A program made the translations under genes and the position numbers. Of a stretch of DNA of 64,000 bases, positions 52,965 to 61,630 are shown piece after piece. The first letter of the stretch is position 1. The number at the start of each line of letters is the position of its first letter. The stretch covers positions 295,166 through 359,165 of the forward strand of contig NHNY01000024.1 of NCBI GenBank assembly GCA_002786065.1, given 5' to 3'. Source of the DNA: Microcyclospora pomicola. Taxonomy: Eukaryota > Ascomycota > Dothideomycetes > Capnodiales. A model generated the notes under the pieces. The model worked only from the letters and a program-made list of their open reading frames with translations, had not been told where the DNA came from and did no database searches.

Positions 52965-55705
52965 CTAAGCGAGGTACCGATAAGATGGCATGGCAGCGTC
53001 CTCGATCCTCTCCAGGTACTCCCGCTCAATCAAGCTCTCAATCCGTTTCTTAATCATGTTGAAATCGGGCTTGAATTGTCCCGATAGTTGCGTGGTGGTT
53101 TCCGAGATCAAGTTCGTATGCGTCAACTCCTTGCGAGACCTGGATGCAAAGTCAGTAAGGGCAGGCTGGACATTCCTTGTCAATAATACATACTTCATGA
53201 TCCGCACGACAGCAGCCTCAATCGCGAAGGCCCTGCTGTCGTTGTTCTTCTTCTCCGTTTCTTTCCGCTCTTTGTCACCTTCCACCTTGTTTCCAGCGCT
53301 GACGACTCCCACCTTGATTCGCACAAACTCCGACTTGAAGCTTTCGTTGAAGGAGAAGCGATCACCTGGTTTCACGTCTCTGCTCATCGGCTCCTTCAGC
53401 AAGAACCGCGTCTTGGGTGCTACGGCCAAGGACTGTAGGTTCCGGGTCAAATCGTGCATTGGAATGTTGGTCTGAGCTTGGATCTCCTCCACTGCTAAGG
53501 ACTCCTCTGCAGGTAGGTCGTTGAAGAGCAGCAGAATGAGCATGGCATATGTTGAGCAATTGATGTCGTGTGTGCGGGGCTTGCCACCTTTCGATTTCGG
53601 AAAGGTCGCCTTGATGTCTGCATCCCCCATGTTGCTCTGCCAGGTGAGCCTACGACCAGAGTACTTTTGTGAATAGAACGATTCGAAGCCCATTTTGATG
53701 CGCTGAACGCTGGCGGGGTACACAATCTGATTCCGGCTGTCTGGCTGCTCGCCTTCTTGCCCAGCGCGGAATGCCTCCAATGGCCAGGTCATGGATGTAA
53801 GGACCTTAATGCTGAGGTCGGTCCTGCGTGGGTCTGCATCACCAAGCTTTGCGACATGATTCTGGTAACCGTTGCTGAGCTCTTCAGACAAAGTCATGTC
53901 TTTGAACATGGCTTCTAGCTTGAGCGTGAAACTGTTTCCAAGCTCGATCTTCATCCGACTGATCATCTGCTTCTCCACATCAACACTTTGACTCTTGTTC
54001 AGAAGCAGACGCTTGCAGAGGTGTTTCTTGTAATATGTCTCAAAGACATCCTTGTCCAACAAGAATCTCAGGATCGTTATTGCCTTTTCCAGAGTACTGT
54101 CGATCTCGGCCTCGGATTTGTTCTTGATCCCTTTCTTCATGTTGTCGTCGATGAACAAAGAAATGTATTCGCTGCTGCGCGCGAAAGCATTGATGACATC
54201 AGCCATACTACGGTTGATAGCCGTCGATACTGTCTGATCAGCAGCGAATGCAACAGCACATAGCTTGTCAAAGCGATCACGCAGCACTAGAATCTCCTCC
54301 ACCCAACGGAGCGCTGCCACAGTTTGCTGATTCGTGGCCTTCGCCGCACCAGCTTTCTTATTACCATCATCTGGGTCTTCCCCGGTAGTCGCAGTCTTGG
54401 GGTCTGCTGTTGACACCTGGAGTGCTGAATTGTTGATGTTGGTACCCATTTCTGTGATGATTTTCTGCATCGCTCTGGTGAGCTCTGGCTTTCGAGGATC
54501 GACTCTGGACTCCAAGTCAAATATCAGGCTAAGCTCTTGGAGTTTCTCGTTCTCCACCATGTGTTGAACGCCACTGTCCATCTCTATCAGCCCTTTCATC
54601 TTGTGCCGTATCAATTCGTTCTCTACGACCTGCTGGAGTCGTGCTGCTGTGCTTTCGGACAATGTAGATCGACAACGGTCGCTCTCCTCGTCGATTCGTC
54701 GTCTGGTCTGTCGACAGTATTCCCCGGCATCCGATTCTCTCAACAGTCTTTCACCTTCCACCTTGTAGAACTCTGCACTTGTTCGCAGGAACTCCTCTTC
54801 AAAAGCGCGCAGGTATAGCTTCTCGTCCTCGACCTCCTGATCCGAATCGTACAACCCTTCGAGCATGTAGACATTTGACTTGATCAGGAATTGGTCGATG
54901 GTTTCACCGTCGCGATCCATTTGTATCTGATCGAGGATGATACGTGTGAGGATGTCCAGAAGTGGTGGAAGCTCCTGTCGCGCAGGTGCCCTAAGAATCT
55001 GGTCTCGGAACAGGCTCATGGATTTTGCGAAGATGGACGGTTGTCGATGATCGGTGCAATACACTCGATCCTAGTGTAGAGTGTTAGATATGCCTGGAAG
55101 AGTGGCAGGCTGAGGACTCACCATGTACATCAAGACATCTGTCAGCATGCCCATGCATAACTGGTGGTCTTCCCATGCGTTCTTCAGCTCCTTCAAGAAT
55201 ATTTGACCAGCTACCAACCTCTCCCCACGTGATGCCAGCGTGCCACCGCCTGCCTCATCCGCAAGCAAGGAGATCGTCAGTTTGTTGACAATGTTCCGGC
55301 GTACCTCATTACCAAGCCATGTTTCCTCGAACTGAACGACCTTGTTGTACAACTGTTCGCCATTCTTCTTTAACACGATCTTATAAGCGTTGCGGTACAG
55401 CTCCTCGAATGAAAGTTGCGATGCATTTTTGGTGTGAATCTCTTGAAACGCTCTCTCTAACGTGCTCCATGCTTGCTCAAAGTCGACGTCGGCGCCGTGA
55501 AGGGCCTGTCGCGTCATGTTAGCTATCGCGTCTGTAGATGTGCAGCCATACAAGGGCTGTCGCTAAGTAAGGTAGGTTACAGCAATGTGTGACTGGGAGT
55601 TGCAAGTACGCCTTGACGAGGTAGGTGATGGCATGGACACATGAAAGGACATACCCGCCGCGGAGCGCGAATCTTGCCCTGACTCCTACGCATAGTGGAG
55701 GTCAT
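52965..55705 (-). CDS. cul3: Cullin-3 (scaffold of CRL3 ubiquitin ligases)
   Basis: Scaffold that holds BTB-domain substrate receptors and the RING protein Rbx1. Four exons: 55705-55655, 55505-55122, 55070-53194 and 53139-52965, giving 828 residues, the usual length. The tiny first exon encodes MTSTMRRSQGKIRAPRR; after a 149-bp intron the protein continues ALHGADVDFEQAW, the conserved Cul3 start, and then HTKNASQLSFEELYRNAYK. Cullin homology covers IDSTLEKAITILRFLLDKDVFETYYKKHL to INCSTYAMLILLLFNDL. The neddylation site is in VRIMKSRKEL, and intron 3 (53193-53140) splits that Lys codon. The C-terminus YLERIEDAAMPSYRYLA is typical for the family. Intron 3 is 54 bp with no stop, so the frame reads through it, but the family motif requires its removal. 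Confidence 0.95.
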
Positions 55706-56088
55706 AGCGAGTCTTTGTTCGGCTGCAAACTACATGGGTTGCTGCATCCGGTGATGCATTTGAAGCACTTCGGAACGATGTCTCGGCGGGGTAGTGGTGG
55801 AGGTGCTGGAGGTATCGCTTTGTTTCGATCGAGTCGCGGTATCGGAGCAGACAGCGTGAATGACCGGATGCGTGCTGGATTCGTAATGAAGGACGTGAAC
55901 AGAGTCGAAGAAAGTAGCAGCCAGAAATCCAGTACGGAACTGAGCTGGGTGTTGGTGTGCAGCGTGGGCTGTCAATAATAATATATTACGCCAGGGTCTG
56001 GCAGCTTTACTAGCGCCTGACGCAGCCGGCGTATTAACATTCCTGGCATACGGCCCCATCATCAGAACATGTATCAATAATTTTGAGT
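55706..56088. promoter_or_regulatory. Divergent promoter region between CUL3 and ZIM17
   Basis: 383 bp between two genes read outward, so it must contain both promoters. No conserved box stands out. The ATG at 56089 is preceded by TTGAGT in frame, which is not a start. Confidence 0.4.
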
Positions 56089-56705
56089 ATGCCTACCTTA
56101 CTGTCACCGACCATGAACGGTATATGTTCCTGGCGAAACTTCCGCCATCTAGGCAAACCATCCGCCTCCCTCTTCCATTCAAGACGCACGCTGGCACTGC
56201 GAAGCTTTCATCTTCAAGCATCACCTCCGGCGCTCCGCAGGCATTCGCCAGCCATCGCAAACCGTGTGCAATTCCGACACGAAAGCAATGCGACCGTCCC
56301 AAAGCCCCTCACTGATCGAGCCGATCAAGAAGAGAATGAGAGCGCGGAGGCAATCGCTGCGAGAAAGGCGCAAGAACCAGCATACCAAATGACTTTCACA
56401 TGCAAGCAATGTGATACGCGGTCCACCCATCGACTCACCAAGCAAGCATACCATCATGGAACCATACTCATTTCTTGTCCTGGCTGCAAGAACAGACACT
56501 TGATCGCTGATCACCTGAAGGTACGTCGTGCGGTTCAATTACCATACATAGCTGCCCCGACTGACCGTATTGTTAGATCTTCTCGGACAAGGCCATTACC
56601 CTCGAGGACATTCTCAAAGAGAAAGGACAATATCCCAAGAAAGGCCGCTTAGGGGAGGATGGCGATATTGAATTCTATGAAGACGAAAACAAGCCTACTC
56701 CATGA
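56089..56705 (+). CDS. zim17: Mitochondrial DNL-type zinc finger protein Zim17/Hep1
   Basis: Keeps mitochondrial Hsp70 soluble and folding-competent. Exons 56089-56520 and 56577-56705 (56-bp intron, GTACGT...TTAG) give 186 residues. An Arg/Ser-rich mitochondrial presequence of about 65 residues ([19 protein letters not shown]) precedes an acidic stretch. The zf-DNL domain follows: [43 protein letters not shown] with its two CxxC pairs, then after the intron [17 protein letters not shown], the usual end of the domain. The domain's DNL is replaced by LIADHL with D kept. A second ATG at 56113 (MNGICSW) would shorten the presequence only. Confidence 0.93.
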
Positions 56706-57300
56706 GCTCTCTCTGGTTCGCTTACAATTCTCCACTCCATACTACTCACGCCATATGGTGTTTTTGGACATTCCCGGGATACTCTGTGACCGGTCAGGTG
56801 CGAATACACCACAACAATGTCTCTGCTCGTAGGCTGAAATACCGGGATGCCCCCTTCAAGTTGCGCCTGTCCACGAGCTACATTTGGCAGTCACGTATCT
56901 TGCGTTGCCTCGATGTGGTGACGGCCAGACCTAGACATCATGTGAGAGATACCATGTCTCCAGAACAGCTGCAAGAACGACTTGGCAAATGTCGAGCTGC
57001 TGTCTGGTGGCCTGCGCGGGAAGCAATATGCTTGCGATGAAGCGGCTCCGAGCCGTTAGCATGCATTTGGTGAGGGCATCGTTGCAAGCCGGGTTCAACT
57101 CGCATGCTTGGGTGACGCGGCTGGAACTCTTGAGGTCTCCAGGGCCTTGTTGAAGGAGCTGGGGCGTGGTAGCGTGGACGCTCGAAATAGTGGATGCCTC
57201 AATGCTCTCCGTTGGCGAGATCGAAATTTGCAGTCCGCCAGCCTCGAATGCATCGAGCGAAGATACACCTGAACACAGTCAATTGACTGTATGGTCGTAC
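56706..57300. other. Convergent intergenic region between ZIM17 and the RWD gene
   Basis: 0.6 kb. No gene is supported. The long plus-strand frame at 57166-57885 is the antisense shadow of the RWD gene. Confidence 0.3.
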
Positions 57301-58053
57301 TCAGCCCTTCATCTTCATAGCCTCCAGGAACTCCGTCTTTCTCCTCTTGCCGACATCGTCACCACTGTCATGTTCAGCACAACCTTCAACTTCCCTGACC
57401 ACCTCCCCCATGCTCTCCACCTCCACTACGCCGGCGCCATGCTTGAACGTCCATTCTTCATCCACCTCCATCCGCACCTGGAAAGCCTGCCAATTGAGAG
57501 CCTTGAGCTCGTTGACATGCTCGTGCACAGCCTGGAAGGGACCAGAATAGACCAGTACCCCTGGATATCCCGGCTTTGTGACACCAGAAACCGAACTGGG
57601 CGGCGACAAGCACTGCTTGCGCTTGTTCGTGTTGAGCAGATGGTGCAAGTACACAATGATCGTCGCTTTCTTGCTATCTACCTCCATGCTACCGCTTGTC
57701 TGGTCTTGGCTTGGTCCCGTCTCTATCCCTCCACCTTGCTGCTGCTGCTGCTGCGCAACATCCTGAAAGTTCATAATGATCGCATCCAGCACTTCCTCTC
57801 CGACCTCACACCGGCTCGAGATCTGGGCCTTGAACGCTTCACGAAGATCGACCCGACCCGCGCTCGCAGAGACCACTTCTGGTAACGCATCGTGCAGATA
57901 TGCGTCCGGCAGCCGCAGGACGAAAGATCCCAGGTCGCCTTTGTAGTTTAATTCGCCGCCTTTGGCGTGGTAGCTTACTTGATCCGGGTACATGGATTGC
58001 AGCAGGGAGAGCTCTGTAGTGAGGCGCTCATCCTTGCCATTGTCGCCTGACAT
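57301..58053 (-). CDS. RWD-domain protein with DUF1115-type C-terminal domain (RWDD2-like)
   Basis: Single exon, 250 residues. The N-terminal RWD domain (about 8-110) has the ELSLLQSMYPDQVSY start, LPDAYLHDALPEV and the YPxxxP-like turn area. A six-Gln run (coded mainly by CAG, seen as CTG repeats on the plus strand) links it to the DUF1115 domain (about 130-240), with YLHHLLNTNKRKQC, SGVTKPGYPGVLVYSG, VHEHVNELKALNWQAFQVR and the C-terminal KTEFLEAMKMKG. Proteins of this pair of domains are widespread but their function is unknown. This is the last intact gene; its start lies within about 150-200 bp of the AT-rich tract. Confidence 0.88.
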   Translation of the reverse strand: MSGDNGKDERLTTELSLLQSMYPDQVSYHAKGGELNYKGDLGSFVLRLPDAYLHDALPEVVSASAGRVDLREAFKAQISSRCEVGEEVLDAIIMNFQDVAQQQQQQGGGIETGPSQDQTSGSMEVDSKKATIIVYLHHLLNTNKRKQCLSPPSSVSGVTKPGYPGVLVYSGPFQAVHEHVNELKALNWQAFQVRMEVDEEWTFKHGAGVVEVESMGEVVREVEGCAEHDSGDDVGKRRKTEFLEAMKMKG

Positions 58054-58199
58054 ACTTGAGCGATTGCGAGGCTGGTGGAGCGATCAGCATCAGGTTGACT
58101 GAATCGCAATTGATGTTATACCTACAGTCTACCTGAGGACTTGGCAATGCGGCAAGTGGTTACGGCTCGGTGCACCACAATGAAAGCTCAGGGAGACAC

Positions 58200-61100
58200 A
58201 AGCTACTACCACCTATCGAACTCAAAATTTTTGCCACTAGCGCGCCTTGGCGATAGGGAACTTTTCCACTGACCTCCAAAGTTTAAATATTATATACACC
58301 TTCAGACATACACTTTGTCTTTACATCAACATCCACAACGATTGTACTAGTATTCGGACTAGTATATACAGTTATTACAAAGCAAGCTAAGACATTAATA
58401 ACCTTAGGACCAAAATAAATACTAGTTCGATTCCTAGTACAAATACTAGTTTAGTTACTAGTATAGCGATACTACAGAATATAGATCTTAGGATTCGAAC
58501 ACAAGTCCTAGATAAGAAGATCTTTTATTAATATTATCCTATTCATCCTACGTTAATTAAAGAAGGGCTTAATAGTAATAGCCGACCTCTAAATTTAACT
58601 TAGCTTATAGCTAGAAAAAAGCCTAGAACAGCCCTTACTATAAGATAGTTAAAGCATACTTTTCACCTCCCTTAATACCTAACTTTAGACCCTAAAGGCT
58701 TTACATACTGTATTAATCTCGATAGGGTCCCTATCTAAGGCGAAGACAGAGTACCTCTATTCTAGCCTACTATAGGGTCTTTCTTAATAGTAATATTCTA
58801 CTAGTATGTCTACTAGTACTAATACTAGTATAGCATTAATACTCTTGTTCTTAGGTTAAAGGGTACCTAAAAAGCTCTTCTTTACCCTTCCTTCGCATAG
58901 TAAAGTGTAAACACTAAAGATAGAAATGCACTAGGATTAAAAGATACAAATATATGCCCTTAGAAGCAGCAACAAAACTATATACTAATGTTAATACAGA
59001 AACATAGGAAGCTCTTACGAAAACCCGACATCTTCTTAATAGAAGTAAGCTAAATATATTAGTTATAAACGTACATACAACTATCGTAGCAATCTGTAAA
59101 AGATATAAGAAACAGATTGTGTGCACCCTATAAAACGAGACTTGTTATCTAGTCTTTAATTAGCTTAGGGAGGTAATAAATAATTCCTTACTAGTTTTTG
59201 TACTAGTATCGATACTAGTATAACTGCTAACCTAATATAGGACCTCGATAGCCGACATAGAGCCTATATCTATTGTACTAACTTTGTTTAAGGACATTTA
59301 AGTATATACGAGAATTATTAATGTATAACATATTAAAGAGAGCATTAGATCAATATTGATCTCTTACTAATATACTTATAACAGTACCTTAAAAACAATA
59401 TACTAGATTACACTTCCTATTGCCCTATCTACGAGAATTAGCAATTAAGGATGCCTAACTGCAGTATGTATCTTATTAAGAATACTAGTATTAATACTAC
59501 TACTAATACTACTATTTAGTAGGTGTCCTCTACAGCTATAGTAAGAAGGGCAAGCTTGTTAAAGTTGAATGTATAGTCGAGTTTGATCTAGTTATTCTAC
59601 TTAACCTTACTATTGTGCAGAACTAGTATGCACTATTTATATTAACTAGTATATACTTACATCTGCTACTATTACTATCTCGGACTCCTTAAGACCTTTT
59701 AAATAAGGTTACTTAGGTAGTGTAAAGAGCATAAGATAGCACTCTTATAAATAGTATAAATAATACCTCTACTAGTACGAATACTAGTATACTTATATTA
59801 ATATCTATCTAGTAACCTTCCTTCGCTCTAGCTTCTTATAGGAGTTTCTTTAGAGTAAAGAAGTAACATCTTTAACAGAGCTTTACCCTTTATTTGCAAA
59901 CAAATTACATATACAGGCAATAATACATTATTAGAGATTACTCTTTTACCCTTCTAGAGAATACTTTATAGGTATTCAATTCGAGTACTCTTAACAACTG
60001 CTTAACCTAGATAAGGTTCGTCTAATTACTAGTTCTTATACTAGTATACTAACTAGTATCTAGTAATACATCTAGGGCCTCTAGGACGACGAATATAGCC
60101 CTATAATAATCTGCTTCTACTAACGACAGGCTAATATGTTCCTTAATTAAGGGACATTTAAAGTCGATATATCCTTTAAGCGAATTTAGCAAAAAGATAT
60201 AAATAAGATCATCTTCGCAGTATTAGAGCAAGAGCAAGGCAAAAGTAAGCTTCTAATACTAGTCCTAATACTAGTATATTAACTATCTAAACAGTTTACA
60301 CTCTTATATAAGCATATATAGTTAGAGAGAGTACAGAAGTTTATTAAGTAATGTTTGAAAGAGTGTTTTCGTTAATTGCAACACGGACTAGCAGAGCAGT
60401 ATAGTAGCGATTTTATCGCCTAGAAGGGAACGGGTTTTAAGCAGTAATAATAGATATAGGCGCAGGTTAATTAAAAGGTACTAGTATCGATACTAGTATT
60501 AATTAAGGCTTACTAACTAATAAGCTAGGTTTTAGTTTATACCTCGCAATATAGGATCCCCTATATCGGAGCTAGATAGAACAGGTCTAAAATACTATTG
60601 TTTTTTACTATATCTACCTAGTAAGATCAATTAATCAGGTAGCTTTAGCTAGAGAATTATCTACCCTCTAGAGGGAGATGTTCTCTATTCTTATAGCTCG
60701 AAGTGCGGACTTATACTACTAGATTCTACAACAGATTGTATATAAGCGAAGATACTATTCTCTATACTAGTATTTATACTACTTACTTACTAGTTAATAG
60801 CACATAACTAAAGGTGTTAGGATTAGGCTCGGCATAAGGCTTACCTAGCTATTGTAGCTAGGTTGAATAAAGTGTGTTTAAAGATGCTAGAAATCATCTT
60901 TAAACGTATTAGAAATCAAACAAATATAGTAGAGCAATCTGTATAAAAGAGTTACTTAATAGGTAAAAGACAGAACCTTCTTCCTACAATACTAAGGTAG
61001 GTACTAATACTGATACTAGTATTAGTAGTCTAAATCTAACTAAGCTAATAGTATTGCCCTTCTTAACTGCCGCGATGTTAATAAGTATTACTCTTTTAAA

Positions 61101-61224
61101 GTGTATAGTTAAAGGGACGAAGACCGCTCTACAAACATCGTTAACAGAATAAGTAGAGATCTAGGGAGGCTAAGTATATATTAACATTTTTAAGCTAGTT
61201 ACTAATTAGCATACTAGTACTTAT
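58200..61224. repeat. AT-rich, gene-less tract with the look of RIP-mutated repeat DNA
   Basis: From about 58,200 to 61,224 the sequence turns strongly AT-rich and TpA-rich, with no frame longer than about 70 codons and no recognisable protein. This is the usual appearance of repeat-induced point mutation (C to T at CpA) on old transposons in ascomycetes. It starts within 200 bp of the RWD gene's start and stops sharply at the LTR at 61,225. No original element can be identified by eye. The ACTAGT motif arrays within it are listed separately. Confidence 0.75.
58346..61218. repeat. Recurrent 12-bp-phased ACTAGT-N6 motif runs
   Basis: ACTAGT (palindromic) recurs with exactly 6 bp between copies, so at a 12-bp period, in short runs: 58346/58358; 58421/58433 (CCTAGT)/58445/58457; 58800/58812/58824; 59190/59202/59214; 59484 with variants at 59496 and 59508; 59771/59783; 60028/60040/60052; 60258/60270; 60480/60492; 60754 (ACTATT)/60766/60778 (ACTACT); 61003 (ACTAAT)/61015; 61201 (ACTAAT)/61213. 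The spacer is often A-T/C-N-A/G-A-T (ATTAAT, ACTAAT, ATCGAT, ACGAAT). Runs are spaced mostly 140-390 bp apart. Confidence 0.7.
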
Positions 61225-61500
61225 TGTCGCGGGCCAGGGAGTCCTGTAGTCACGCCGCGAGTAGAGAGGACTCCTCCTATGCGCAGTAGTAGGCAGAGGA
61301 GTCCTGTAAGGAGCGGAGGTGACAATTAGGAGTCCTTAGAGGCGTCGGACAGGCAAAACACACCAATCTACTAGTGGAAAATGATCTTAGCAGACGAATG
61401 TGTGTCTTATACTGTAAACTATGAAGGAAACTCTATGTAAAGGACGCTGATGACAGTGAGGGAGTCGCGCTCCCTAGTGCGGGAGTCGCGAGTCGTAACA
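61225..61500 (-). repeat. Putative 3' LTR of a minus-strand LTR retroelement
   Basis: 276 bp bounded by TGT...ACA (plus strand TGTCGC...GTAACA), starting exactly where the AT-rich tract ends and ending next to a G-rich tract (on the minus strand). Read on the minus strand it has a TATA-like AGTATAAGAC around 61,410-61,419. The plus strand carries four GGAGTCC/GGACTCC units between 61,238 and 61,345 and a GGAGTCGCG pair near its right end. The second LTR would be beyond the window, so identity of the two LTRs cannot be tested. Confidence 0.6.
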
Positions 61501-61514
61501 ACCCCCCCCCTACC
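61501..61514 (-). other. Putative polypurine tract next to the 3' LTR
   Basis: On the minus strand GGTAGGGGGGGGGT directly precedes the TGTTAC start of the LTR, the position where second-strand priming takes place in LTR elements. It lies about 120 bp after the last stop of the element's reading frame. Confidence 0.55.
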
Positions 61515-61630
61515 ATAACAGTCACCGTCCCAGTGACCAGAGGAAAAAACCTTCGAGTGGCGGATGTGTGGTCGGACATCGTTAGGAAAGAGGGGAATCG
61601 GGATTGTAGAAAAGGGTGTCCTAATGATGA

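Noticed and set aside
56089-56112. Choice of ATG 56113 for ZIM17
   Set aside because: Both starts are possible; the upstream ATG was kept because it gives the longer presequence, with no evidence against it.
57166-57885. 239-codon plus-strand frame
   Set aside because: It lies entirely antisense to the RWD/DUF1115 gene, whose domains are clear; no motif of its own.
58914-59126. 70-codon hydrophobic frame in the AT-rich tract
   Set aside because: Composition follows from AT-rich codons; no start context, neighbours or similarity to support it.
58346-61218. CRISPR-like array from the ACTAGT repeats
   Set aside because: Repeat unit is 6 bp, spacers 6 bp, host is eukaryotic, no cas genes.
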